Source: Tridacna crocea
Taxonomy: Eukaryota; Mollusca; Bivalvia; Cardiida; Cardiidae
DNA length: 64,000 nt
Assembly (NCBI GenBank): GCA_943736015.1
Contig: OX031060.1
Location: 26,055,231-26,119,230 of the forward strand
Direction: 5' to 3'
Shown: positions 1-13,200 of the stretch, in pieces
Layout: every line of letters begins with the position of its first letter
Numbering within the stretch: position 1 is the first letter of the stretch
Notes under the pieces: generated by a model
The model's input: the letters and a program-made list of their open reading frames with translations, nothing else
Database searches by the model: none
What the model was told of the DNA's origin: nothing
Position numbers and translations under genes: made by a program

Positions 1-1788
1 TTGAGCAACTTTGGTAAAGCTTCACTCAAGGAACATCCCTGCCAAGTTTCATCAAGATTGGCCCAGTGGGTTAGGAGAAGAAGATGTTTAAAGAAATTGT
101 TGACGGGCGACAGACGCCGGACATAGGGTAATCAAATATCAAAGCTCTACACCTTCCAGTTTCAAAGAAGAATTTCAAATTTTCCATCTTTGTCCTATGT
201 TCGAACTTGTGGTCCCCAGGGCTGGATCAGTTTAAACCAAAGCAGCATCCTTGGAACAAATTTGGTAGAGGTCCACTCAAAGATGCTACATACCAAGCAT
301 CAAAGCTCTACAGCTTCCCGTTTAAGAGAAAAAGAAATTTAAAATTTTCCTTCTTTGTTCCTATGTTCCAACCTGTGACCTCTGGGGCAGGGCCAGTTTT
401 GACGCCAGGGACATCTTATGACCAAACTTGGTTGAGGTCCTCTAGAAGATTCTGCATACCAAATATCAAAGCTCTGCACCTTCAAGTTTCAGAGAAGATT
501 TCTAAAGTTTTCCTTCTTTGTTGCTATGTTCGAACCTGTGACCCCCCGGGGCAGGGCCAGTTTTGACCCCAAGGGGATTATATGAACAAACTTGGCAGAG
601 GTCCACTAGGAATTGCTACATGCAAAATATCATAGCTCTATGCCTTCTAGTTTAAGAGAAGAAAAATTTTAAAATTTTCTTTCTTTGTTCCTATGTTCAA
701 ACTTGTGACCCCCAGGGTGGGGCCAGTTTTGACCCCACGGGCGTGATTTGAACAAACTTGGTAGAGATCCACTAGGAGATACTACATACCAAATATCAAA
801 GCTCTATGTTTTCTAGTTTCTGAGGAAAAGAATTTTAAAGTTTTCCTTCTTTGTTCCTATGCTCAAACACGCTCAAACGCATTATCCCCCAGGGAGGGGC
901 TAGTTTTGACCCTAGGGACATAATGTGAACAAACTTGGTAGAGGTCCATCAGGAGATGCTTTTAGAGGTCCACTAGGAGATGCCACATATCAAATATCAA
1001 AGCTCTACGCCTTCTAGTTTCAGAGGAAAAGATTTTTAAAGTTTTCCTTCTTTGTTCCTATGCTCAAACTTGTGACCCCCGGGGTGGGGCCAGTTTTGAC
1101 CCCATTGGCATAATTTGAACAAACTTGGTAGAATTCCTCTAGGAGATGCCACATACTAAATATCAAGGCTCTACGCCTTCAAGTTTCAGAGGAGAAGATT
1201 TTTAAAGTTTTCCTTCTTTGTTCCTATGCTCAAACTTGTGACCCCTGGGGTGGGGCCAGTTTTTACCCCAGGGATATAATTTGAAGAAATTGGTAGAGGT
1301 CCACTAGGAGATGCTACATACCAAATATCAAAGCTCTACGCCTTCAAGTTTCAGAGGAGATGATTTTTAAAGTTTTCCTTCTTTGTTCCTATGCTCAAAC
1401 ACGCTCAAACGCATTATCCCCCGGGGCGGGGCTAGTTTTGACCCTAGGGACATAATGTGAACAAACTTGGTAGAGGTCCATCAGGAGATGCTACATACCA
1501 AAAATCACAGCTGTATGTCTTCTAGTTTCAGAGGAGAAGATTTTCAAAGATTTCGTTTTTTTTTTTTTTTTTTTTCGTTTTGTTGCCATGGCAACCAGAG
1601 TTATGGGTGGGATTAAATTCTTTGAAAAATTTTGGTAGAGCTTCACCCAAGGAACATTCCTGCCAAGTTTCATGAAGATTGGCCCAATGGTTTAGGAGGA
1701 GAAGATGTTTAAAGAAATTGTTGACGGACGCCGGACAATGGGCGATCACAATAGCTCACATTTAGCACTTTGTGCCAAGGTGAGCTAA
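1..1788 (+). mobile_element. 3' part of a minisatellite-bearing HINE-like element
   Basis: The left end is cut by the window. It has the same ~166-bp units, the GTTGCCATGGCAACCAGAG tail and the terminal hairpin CTCACATTTAGCAC...GTGCCAAGGTGAGCTAA as the element at 8208. Unit order and sequence are close to that copy, so both belong to one subfamily. Confidence 0.7.
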
Positions 1789-1856
1789 AATCAATATTGC
1801 AAAATTCAGAAACTGCAAGTAACCAACAGTTTCATTATTTTCTTCTGCAGGGTGTT

Positions 1857-2064
1857 TTAACTCATTTCCAAATGATAAAATTTTAGGCTTGTCTAAAATG
1901 AAAACATTTGCAGACAACAAAATAAAAGTGACTGAAAATTTAAAATTTGTTTTGTGAAGGGTAGAAAACATTGTGGGAAAAGGAGAAAATGCTGGTTACC
2001 AATGTTTTCTAAAAGCTTCTTTCTCAGGGTCGTCAAAAGTACGGATTGTGTGGTAATGGGTTAA
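1857..2064 (-). mobile_element. TTAA-hairpin MITE, hairpin partly deleted
   Basis: TTAA ends and the GGAAAAGGAGAAAATGCTGG arm are present. The second hairpin arm is mostly lost, passing straight to TGTTTTCTAAAAGC. Confidence 0.8.
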
Positions 2065-2193
2065 CCCTGTACCAGACGACAGAATTTAGCCTTGTCCAAA
2101 TTGAAACCAATTTTTGAGTCACACTATTTTGTTGTCTGCAAATGTTTCCATTTTGGACTAGTTCAATTTTTTTTGTGTTTGGTAAAAGGTTAA
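2061..2193. mobile_element. TTAA MITE derivative with two like ends and no hairpin
   Basis: It shares its left TTAA with the copy at 1857. Both halves carry the TTTGGAC / TTGCAGACAAC type end in opposite orientation, so it looks like a fold-back of one end of the family. Confidence 0.6.
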
Positions 2194-2525
2194 ACACAGG
2201 ATTAAAGGCAATTGAAAATTACACAAAGTAAATGAAAACAATACAAGCATATAAAGTAAATAAAATTCTAGTGATACAGTTCTTACCATAAAAGTTCAGA
2301 AGATTAGCCCTTGCACACACATGTTAGGTTTTTTTTAATAAAGATCAAAACCAGACTACCTTTTTCAGCAATTTTGATTACATGTTTGATACTTTCAATT
2401 AGAAAAATGGAACTTACACCAAAATGTTGTAAGATTAAGACTAATTTTGTCAGAATAACTTAACAGACTTGGAGAAAGAGAAGATTTTAGATTTTTTGAT
2501 GTGCTTTGCTCACTCAGTGCTTGAC

Positions 2526-2767
2526 AAGGTATTTAATAACTCTTTATCAAACCACAAAATTTTACACTTCTTCAAATTGAAAGCATTTGCAGACGACAAA
2601 ATAAATTTGAATCTACAATTAAAACTTGACTTTAGAAGAGTAAGAAACATTGTGGGAAAAGGAGAAAATGCTGACTACCAGCATTTTCTCCTTTTCCTGC
2701 AGTGTTTTTTAAAGGCTTTTTTTTTCTCAGGGTCATTAAAAGTTGTGATTGTGTGGTAAAAAGTTAA
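2526..2767 (-). mobile_element. TTAA-hairpin MITE
   Basis: The hairpin core GAAAATGCTGACTACCAGC and the GCAGACGACAAAATAAA block are clear. The left terminus is mutated (TAACTCTTTATC) and the right TTAA is intact. Confidence 0.75.
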
Positions 2768-3163
2768 GAGCTGATGCATAGCAGATCTATTAGAATTAAA
2801 GTAATAGAAACAAATCCAAGTCCAGGTTTCCATCTTTTATTCAAACATTTTTCAAACGTTTTCAAAACAGACAAAATGGCATGAAAGACTGACAAATTCA
2901 CACCTTTTTCTTCCCGAGCATACTGCTCTATTAACTTATTTCTGTAAAAAAAATGAAATGTCCCATCAAATGACAGTTTGGGAAAACATTGAAAACTGAG
3001 CATTTGCTTGTAACCAGTAATTTTCATTTTCCCACAAGGTTTTCTGTTATATTGAGAAGTTTCTACACTTGGGATGTTTTCCTTTCTTTCATATACATCT
3101 ACATGTCCTTGATGTAATTTGCAACCTTTCTGAAAGTCCAATTCAGTAACGGGTAAATAAATC

Positions 3164-3393
3164 TTAACCCTTTACCACACAACAAAATTTTAGACCTGTC
3201 CAAATTGAAAGCATTTGTAGATGACAGTTTCAGTTTGGCTCATATGAATTTTTTTTCTTTGAATGGGTAGAAAACATTGTAGAAAAAGGAAAAAAAAATG
3301 CTAGTAACCAGCATTTTTCCTTTTCCCAGAATGTTTTCAAAAGCCTTCTCTTGTAGGAGAGTTAAAAGTTGTCACTGTGTGGTAAAGGATTAA
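3164..3393 (-). mobile_element. TTAA-hairpin MITE
   Basis: Ends are TTAACCCTTTACCACAC and GTGTGGTAAAGGATTAA. The hairpin is imperfect (AAAAATGCTAGTAACCAGC). Confidence 0.82.
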
Positions 3394-3529
3394 CTTCTTT
3401 TCTTTGTCATGAAATCACATGTAAGGTCTGTGGCCCCTAACTCATCCATAAACATGTATGTTTTTGCACAGGCTAAAATATGAGTTTTTAGCGCAATGCA
3501 ACTACCACCCAAAAAAATCTCAGTATGTA

Positions 3530-3757
3530 CAAAACTTTTTGTCACATGACCAAATTCTAACCTTGTCCAAATTGAAAATATTTGCAGACAATAAATTAAA
3601 TGTTAGTCAAAACTTGAGTTTTGTCTTTCAAAGGGTAGAAAGCATCGAGGGAGAGGGAGAAAATTCTGGTTACAAACATTTCACTTTTTCTGACAATGTT
3701 TTCAAACAAATTCTTCCTTCAGGTTATCAAATCGTGGAATTGATTGGTAAAGTTTAA
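3530..3757 (-). mobile_element. TTAA-hairpin MITE, degenerate
   Basis: The TTTGCAGACAATAAAT block and a decayed hairpin (GAGAAAATTCTGGTTACAAAC) are recognisable. Both terminal TTAA sites are mutated, so this is an old copy. Confidence 0.6.
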
Positions 3758-3934
3758 AAAGATGGTGGGGCGAGGATTATTTCCTCATGAATGATAACTC
3801 CTGTTCCAGCTTATTTTCTGTTCTATGCAACATGTTTTTGTCCATTCCTGTACATACTGTTTGTACTGCATTTGTTGTGTTAACTTTTGTTGAGTTTAAA
3901 ATACCCCATACTTTATAGGGAAGACTTTCTTTGA

Positions 3935-4153
3935 TTAACTCTTTACCATTTTAGACTTGTCCAAATTGAAAGCATTTGCAGATGACAAAATAAATGTGAC
4001 TCAAAAATTGAAAGTTTACTTTAGAAGAGCAGAAAACATTGTGGGAATAGGAGAAAATGCTGGTTACCAGCATTTTCTCCTTTTCCCGTAATGTTTTCAG
4101 AAGGCTTCATCCTATGGGTTGTAAAAACCAGGTATTGTTTCGTAAAGGGTTAA
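3935..4153 (-). mobile_element. TTAA-hairpin MITE near the NUDC 3' end
   Basis: TTAA ends flank a good hairpin (GAGAAAATGCTGGTTACC). It starts 74 bp downstream of the NUDC stop codon, so it may be transcribed in the 3' UTR. Confidence 0.8.
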
Positions 4154-4226
4154 TAAATGGTCCTCATGTTTTATCACAATTAGGATGTTTGCACTGTGTT
4201 CATGGCCGAACATTTCCACCTCTGTC

Positions 4227-4278
4227 TCAGTTGAATTTACATTTTGAGAAGTCCATTTCTGGGTGAGCTTTCATAAAT
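4227..4278 (-). CDS. NUDC: NUDC exon 10 (residues 319-335 and stop)
   Basis: After TTTCAG the exon completes a Lys codon and reads [16 protein letters not shown], then TGA. Vertebrate NudC ends [16 protein letters not shown], so the C-terminus is intact. A TTAA MITE (3935-4153) lies just downstream and probably falls in the 3' UTR. Confidence 0.95.
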
Positions 4279-7200
4279 CTGAAAGAAAAGAAATCAAAAC
4301 ACAATTAAAGCATAAGTTTTCTATTTATGAAAGGAAAATTTAGACTCATCCAAAATGAATACATTTGCAAACAACAAAATGAAAAGTTGCTAAAATAACC
4401 CTAGATCGAAACATCATTTTTTCATGATTTGAGTTGCATTGTAAAGACTGAAGTTTATCTATATTCAAGTTTGTTCACAATGATTTTCTAGACTGTACTC
4501 CAGGATTTCCCAAATTTCACCAACTATCCTTGATTATGAATCTGGATTACCAATTATCTCTGATATCATAAAAAAGCATTTTTAGTAAATTTCATCATGT
4601 TTCATACAAAAAAAATATGTAGCTTCTACAGGGAACATAAAAGTTTCAAAGATCTCAATCAGTGACCTAGTTTTAAATCCAGGATTATCCACATTTAACT
4701 TAGATCTGGTGCACCTGAATAACCAACAGTCCAACAAACGATTAATGACAGATAAGAGGGCCAAGATGGCCCCGGATCACTCACCTGAATTTTTGAGAGG
4801 ATCATAGCAAATTTTTTTCAAAATCTGATCAGCCGTTTCAGAAAAAAAGAATTTTTAAGAATTTCTTCATACCCATATAGTGCAAGTAGGCCCCATTCAC
4901 CAAAGCCATGTTTCTTGACAAATCAGCATTTTGCAAACTGGTTTTGAAAAGGGTCACCAAAGAAACATTTCTATGAAATTATTTCAAAATCTGATCTGCT
5001 ATTTCAGAGAAGAAGAATTTTTAAGAATTTTTTCATGGCTATAGAGTGCACGTAGCCCCCATACACTCATTCACACATTCATTCGACGCTGCTGTTTTGC
5101 ATGTTGTATTGCACATGTAGTAATGTTTACAGCGAACTCAAAAGGGAAACTGGCTTTACATGGGTTTTGCCAAGGAACATGATATACATGTTCCTGGCAT
5201 GTTAACCGATCAGATCACAAAAAATTTCTTTGCAGTATAATAATAGACTTTGTGCTACAGTAGACTTGTGCAAAACAGAAAATTACGTGAAAACTGAACA
5301 TGTTGTTTCAGATTATTCGAGAGAACACTTTACATAACTATTTGCATACCCCTTTTGCATGTTGTAGGCCATATGTGAGCCATCCTCTGTGAAAAGGGGG
5401 ATATATCCATCTCCAAAAATTAAAGTCCCATGTCGGCCTGCACAGGCTGATATGGGTCAAAACATTTTGCTATAGGTAAAATTTCTGCATGTCAAAGCGC
5501 TGGTCTACATCATGATTCTGTTGGTTAGTAAATGGATTTTATGGATTCATGATTATGTAATGTCTCACTAGTCACAATGCATCAAACAGATACATTAAGC
5601 CCCTTTTGCCACAGCATGGCACATATATAGTGTAACTTGCTTCAAAAACTGCCCGTGTTAAGCAATGTACTGCTTTAACCTTTACCACACAATCCTGACT
5701 TTTAACACCTATGTGAAAGAAGCCTTTTGAAAACATTGTGGTTACCAGCATTTTCTCCTTTTCCCACAATGTTTTCTTGAGTCTTCTTCCTCAGGGTAGT
5801 TAAATCCAGGGATGATCTGGTTAAAAGTCAACTTTATATTTTCAGCATGGATAGAAATATCTTACTTTTCCATAACATCCCTTTTCTTCTGTTCATCCGA
5901 TGTGGGCAGTCCCATCTCCTTTTGCCTCTGATCGTACATCATTTTTTCTACCATGGATCTTGTTTCACCATCTAAATCTGACAACTGAATGAGAAAAAAA
6001 TATTTAGAGAGTTAAAATATTAAATGGGGAAATAAGTTAAAACTTGAAAACAATTTGTTCTGACTTGAGAACAAAATACTTTGCATGCATAGAACACCTC
6101 CATGCCTAGGTGCCAGTCTAATAACTTTTCCCTTTTTTTTAATGATACATATACTTCTTTGTCAAAAAAAGACCATCAGTGTTATGGAAAAGATTAACAG
6201 ACCTAGGAAATGTCTATAAAGACTAAAATACAGAGTCACTGAGTGACAAAATACTTTTTTTATAACCTGTACTCAGGTTAAAAAATCTCCTGGAATTTTA
6301 CCTATTTTTTGACACTTCACTATGCATTTTAAAGGATGAAAATAACAAAATTAGTTTCAGGATTTCAAAACAATTTCATGGAAATGGAATAATTCTATAT
6401 GTATTTTATTTACGTGTGTTTGAATAAGCACTGAATGTCATCAAAACTTAACTCTTTTCCACACAATCCTGACTTTCAATGACCCTGGAGCATTTTGTCC
6501 TTTTCCCAAAATGTTTTTTTATCCTGTCACAGACAAAGTTTATAATCCAAGTCACATTTAATTTGTTGTCTGCAATTGCTTCCAAATTGGGCAAGTCTAA
6601 AATTTTGTTGTTTGGTAAAGAGTTAAACATCATGTTGATGATACATCAATTATACATAAGTTTACAAATATATAGCGCTTTAGAAAAGATTGAAATAAAG
6701 CAAAAACTTCTATTACATATGAAACTAAATACCTTGTGTTTCCTCAAAATAATCGGATTTCTTAATAAAGCGAGTCGCATGAAAGTATGGTTGGTGAACT
6801 TTTAAATTCTACCGAATACCTAAAAATTTAAACAGTGCTTAATTTTGTTGAAAGTGCAATTAAGAAATACCATTATTAAGAATAAAAAGTGTACAGAACA
6901 GAGCATGCAAAAAAAGAGAATGCATTATAACAACAACAACAATAACAACAAAAAAGTGCTTTGAACAGGATACAACATAGGTTACAATAGATAAATAAAC
7001 CTGCTACAAGACTACTTGCAAATGGGTTTTGATGACCCAAAGACAGCTTTTGAAAACAATGCAGGAAATGGAGAAAATATTTTCAAAGACAAATGCAATC
7101 ACTTGAGTCATATTTAACCTGTTGTTTTGCAAATCCTTTTCAAATTTCAATGAATGTAAAGTTTTATTGGATGGTAAAAGATCATTCTAAAGTTATATGC

Positions 7201-10200
7201 CAATGTAACCCAATATCAGTTCAAATGGAACCAATCAAGTTCAAAAATCGACTAAATTTGAAGAAAATCAAAATTAGGATACATAAACAGGAGAACTGTC
7301 TCCTGTTATAATTAATTTCTGCCAAAATTGGAATACATGTAACAGGGAAATCTTTACATGTATTGTAACTGAAATTGAAGCAAGAGCATCACATGCGGGT
7401 GCCAACACTTGACTACAGTTGTTTTTCATGAAAATTCTGAGCTGAGAAAAAGGGACATAACTGTGTCCAAAATATTTAGATTGTTTCCTGCCCATATTTT
7501 ATAGGATTACCTTGTGATAATCAACAGCTTGTTCAAGTTTGAAGTAAATAATTTACTTATGACAGCAGTATTATTGAAAGAAAGTTAATGTCTAATTTTA
7601 TGAAAATGTCATTTTTTTTTTTTTCCACAATGAGATACATGAAACCAGGGCTATAACATCATGAGATGAAAATGAAAAAAAAAAAAGGGAAAAGAAAATT
7701 TGGAGAATGGAAATGAAAAGCACATTGCCTTTTGCAAACAACTGCATCATCTGCAAACAGGAGCACCACAATGTGGGTGTTTTACTTCAGCTGCTTTTAC
7801 AGTGAAGTTCTATAGGATGTCTTAACCCTTTACCAAACAATCTCTGGTATTTACGACCCTGAGATAGAAATCTTTCTTTAGAAAACATTGTGGGAAAAGA
7901 AGAAAATGCTGGTAACCAGCATTTTCTCCTTTTCCTACAATGTTTTCTACCCTGCTGGAAACAAATTTCAATATTTGAGTTACGTTTATTTTGCTGTCTG
8001 CAGGTGCTTTCCATTTGGACCAGTCTACAATTTTGTTGTTTAGTAAAGGGTTAACACTTTACTACACTATGGCGAGTTTTAACGCCCCTGGGAGATTAAA
8101 CTTTTGAAACAAATCATGGGAAAAGGAGAAAATGCTGGTAAGTAGTACTTTCTCCTCTTCTCATAATTTGGATCATTCCAAAATATTGTTGTGTGGTAAA
8201 GAGTAAAAACAAGAGGGCCATTGGCCCTGGAACGCTCACCTTAGACTACAGCTTATGAGTGAAATTCAATTCTTTGAGCAACTTTGGTAAAGCTTCACCC
8301 AAGGAACATCCCTGCCAAGTTTCATCATGATTGGCCCAGTGGATTAGGAGAAGATGTTTAAAGAAATTGTTGACGAGCGACAGACGCCGGACATAGGGCA
8401 ATCAAATATCAAAGCTCTACACCTTCCAGTTTCAAAGAAGAATTTTAAATTTTCCTTCTTTCTCCTATGTTCGAACTTGTGGTCCCCAGGGCTGGGTCAG
8501 TTTTAACCAAAGCAACATCCTTGGAACAAACTTGGTAGAGGTCCACTCAAAGATGCTACATACCAAGTATCAAAGCTCTACACCTTCCCATTTAAGAGAA
8601 AAAGAAATTTAAAATTTTCCTTCTTTGTTCCTATGTTCCAACCTGTGACCTTCGGGCCATGGCCAGTTTTGACGCCAGGGACATCATATGACCAAACTTG
8701 GTAGAGGTCCACTAGAAGATTCTGAATACCAAATATCAAAGCTCTGCACCTTCAAGTTTCAGAGAAGATTTCTAAAGTTTTCCTTCTTTGTTGATATGTT
8801 CCAACCTGTGACCCCCCGGGACAGGGCCAGTTTTGACCCCAAGGGCATATGAACAAACTTGGTAGAGATCCATTAGGAATTGCTACATGCAAAATATCAT
8901 AGCTCTATGCCTTCTAGTTTTAGAGAAGAAGAATTTTAAAATTTTCTTTCTTTGTTGCTATGTTCGAACCTGTGACCCCCCAGGGCAGAGCCAGTTTTGA
9001 CCCCGAGGGCATAATATGAACAAAGTTGGTAGAGATCCACTAGGAATTGCTACATGCCAAATATCATAGCTCTATGCCTTCTAGTTTTAGAGCAGAAGAA
9101 TTTTAAAATTTTCTTTCTTTGTTCCTTTTTTTCAAACTTGTGACCCCCGGGGCGGGGCCAGTTTTGATCCCACGGGCATGATTTAAACAAACTTGGTAGA
9201 GGTCCACTAGGAGATGCCACATACCAAATATCAAAGCTCTATGCCTTCTAGTTTCAGAGGAGAAGAATCTTAAAGTTTTCCTTCTTTGTTCCTATGCTCA
9301 AACTAATGACCCCCGGGGTGGGGCCAGTTTTGACCCCAGGGACATGATTTGAATTAACTTGGTAGAGGTCAACTAGGAGATGCAACAGACCAAATATCAT
9401 AGCTCTATTCTTTCTTGTTTCTGAGGAAAAGAATTTTTAAGTTTTCCTTCTTTGTTCCTATGCTCAAACTTGTGACCCCCAATTAGGGGACAATTTTGAC
9501 CCCAGGGATATAATTTGAACAAACTTGGTAGAAGTCCACTTGGAGATGCCACATACCAAATATCAAAGCTCTACGCCTTCAAGTTTCAGAGGAGAAGATT
9601 TTTAAAGTTTTCCTTCTTTGGTCCTATGCTCAAACTTGTGACCCCCGGGGTGGGGCCAGTTTTGACCCCATTGGCATTATCTGAACAAACTTGGTAGAGG
9701 TCAACTAGGAGATGTCACGTACTAAATATCAAAGCTCTACGCCTTCAAATTTCAGAGGAGAAGATTTTTAAAGTTTTCCTTCTTTGTTCCTATGCTCAAA
9801 CTTGTGACCCCTGGGGTGGGGCCAGTTTTGACCCCAGGGATATAATATGAACAAACTTGGTAGAGGTCGACTAGGAAATGCTACATACCAAATATCAAAG
9901 CTCTACGCCTTCAAGTTCCAGAGGAGAAGACTTTTAAAGTTTTCCTTTTTTGTTCCAATGCTCAAACTCGTTATCCCCCGCGGCGGGGCCAGTTTTGACC
10001 CTATGGGCATAATTTGAACAAACTTGGTAGAGGTCCATTAGGAGATGCTACATACCAAATATCAAAGCTCTACACCTTCTAGTTTTAGAGGAGAAGATTT
10101 TCAACGTTTTTTTTTTTACTCTTTTTGTTGCCATGGCAACCAGAGTTATGGGTGGAATTAAATTCTTTGAACAATTTTGGTAGAGCTTCACCCAAGGAAC

Positions 10201-13200
10201 ATTCCTGCCAAGTTTCATGAAGATTGGCCCAGTGGTTTAGGAGGAGAAGATGTTTAAAGAAATTGTTGACAGACGCCGGATGCCGGACACTGGGCGATCA
10301 CAGTAGCTCACCTTTAGCACCTTGTGCTAAGGTGAGCTGAAAAAATAATTCAAACATAATTTGGCGGTCACTTGCCCCTTAGTATTGGTTTCCTGTTTGT
10401 TTGAATGGTGTAAGGTGCCATTATCGTCATAATTTCAGTCAGATTACAGCAGCAAGTGCAGCTCTCCACGCTTTTCTAGCTTTTCATTTACCAGTACTTT
10501 GCACAATGTTCTTCTATTGGTTGCTTTCTCACATAGGTATTGTCAAAACAATGATCAGTTGGGAGAGCTGTCACAATGACTATCATCAATCAATAAAAAG
10601 AGATTGGCAGAGCACAGGATTTTATCCAGTGAACCCCTGATTTCAGGTGCTGTATACCAAGTGCACTTCTGGGCTTGAAGGGTTTCCCCTTTGACAGGCA
10701 ACAAGTAGATCGAAAGTACTATGAACATTGCCCTAATGATACAGGTTTTAAATGTCAAGGTTTCTGCACCATGGCCAAAATTCACATAACAACAGTGCTA
10801 TGACAAGGTTTTTTTTTAACAATGCCATACTAAAAATATATCCAGTCATTATACAGACATAAAGGTATAGTGTGTCAGGTTAGTATTTAGAGGTTATTAC
10901 ATGGCTGATGAGGGCCGGAGAGTGATATCGGCCCGCCACCTTGATATCTGCCCCGAGGGCTTTAGCCCGAGGGCAGATTTCGAGGTGGAGGGCTGATATC
11001 ACTCTCCGGCCCTCATTAGCCATGTAATAACCTCTTTATTACATTCATGGATCAATTGCTCGATTTTTTGGTTTTCTGGCATGTTTAGATACTCAAAACA
11101 AACAAAAAATCTTGTCTTCATTCGACACAACTTTTCTCCACGGGTAAATGTCACGTTCAAGACGTCATTCATCATAACTATTGTAGAGCTGCATTATGTG
11201 CAGTATAGGACATTTTAAATAAACAGTTCTTCATTTTTTGTTCAATGTTAAAAAGCCGATGCCATTATCATTTTTCAGTCTAAATATTCAATCTAGTGTG
11301 ATACGGATTAAAACTGAGAAACAGGATAAATAGAACAGATGATTGGTGCTTCAAATTATGAAACTTAATCAAGCTCGGTTCATTGGATAAAAATCGTAGA
11401 ACTACTAGCCTACAGACACTAAACATTGCCTGACAAGTTTCCAAATCCAAGACAACAAACTGTTCTCTATTTATCACATCTTTGTTGATTGAACGATTCA
11501 ACGTTGACTGTTGTTCTGAAGATTTGTCCGCTAGCGATTGACGGACCGATTCAGCCATTTTTTTTTTTTTTCAAAATGGATGTTTTGAGAACATTAGTTT
11601 ACGAGGGAGCGTTCTGTTGCTACAGATATAGAACAAATATCTTATCAGTGGGCAGGATATCAGATATCAGCCCATTGCCCTGCCATATCTGCCCTCGCGT
11701 GACACTGATATTACACTATTTTCGGTGGAAAATGTTACTATTATTAGTAACAGAATGTAATAATTCTCTTTATTTTCCTCCTAGTGTGTACACAACATAA
11801 AAAAGTCAAGATTGGTGAAAAGGGGGGAGGGAATTTAATTTATATGCAAAAAGAATCCATATAGATCAGCCCCTGCAGTTTGCACACACTGACCTTGGTT
11901 GAACTCATCAGCTATTGTTAAATTTTCTGTTTGACACAGTGATTGGTTTAGTCAGTTTTTTTTGACAAAGAGATCCATATTATGCAATAACCAAAGCTTC
12001 AGTAAATCCTCTTTTCCCAGGGCTATCCTAATAATATATATTATAATTATAATCTATTGTTAACTCATTACCAAACGACAAAATTTTAGGCTTGTCTGAA
12101 TTGAAAGCTTTTGCAGACAACAAAATAAAAGTAACTGAAAATTTGAAAATTGTTTTGTGAAGGGTAGAAAACAGGGTGGGACAATGAGAAAATGCTGGTT
12201 ACCAGCATTTTCTTCTTTTCCCAACATTAGAAAACATGGTGGGAAAAGGAGAAACTGCTGGTTACCAGCATTTTCTCCTTTTCCCACAATGTTTGCAAAA
12301 GGCTTCTACATGTATATCAGGGCCGTAAAAACCAGGGATTGTTTGGGAAAAGGTTAAACAAACAATAAACTTTTAAAACTGGTCCATATTGAAAGCAGTT
12401 GCTGACGACAAAATAAATGAAGCTTAAGAACTGAAATTTTTTTCCAGTGGGGTCGAAAACATTGTGGGAAAAGGAGAAAATGTTGTTCACCAACATTTTC
12501 TCCTTTTCCAACAATTTTTATTTTTTCAAAAGGCATCTATCTAAGGGTCATAAAACAAGGGATTGTTTGGTAAAGGGTTAAACAAGACAAATGCTTTACT
12601 TTTGTTGTTTGGTAAAACATTAAATTTGGAGATATAAATTATTGTTAATAGGTATAATTATACACTGGGACAAAACTAGTAAACTGGGACCAAACTAGTA
12701 AACTAATAAAACATGCTTAAACTAGATTTACAAATGATAAGGTATATAAAAGCTTGTGCACAAGTTAAAAAAAAAAAAAAAAGAGATCTGGACTTACTTT
12801 GGAGTTCTCTGGTGACACCTTTTTAGTATTAATTTCTGGATCTGTCATCACAATTTTGCTCCACCACTCCATTTTATTAACCTGGTAGACACAAATGATG
12901 AACTTGACCCTTTACCATGCATTCACATCTTTTAACCCTTCACCAAACAATTCCTAGTTTTCATGATCTTGAGATAACCAGCAATTTCTCCTTTTCCCAC
13001 CATGTTTTCTACCCTTCTGTAGAAACCGATTTCAATTTTTGAGTTATGTTTATTTTTTCGTCTGCTAGTGCTTTCAGTTTAGACCAATCTAAAATTTTGT
13101 TGTTTGGTGAAGGGTTAATGAATCTATCTTTGATCTTTTAATTCTTTATTAAAAGTCAAACTTTTAGCCTGGTCACAATTGAGTTTATCTGCAGACAACA

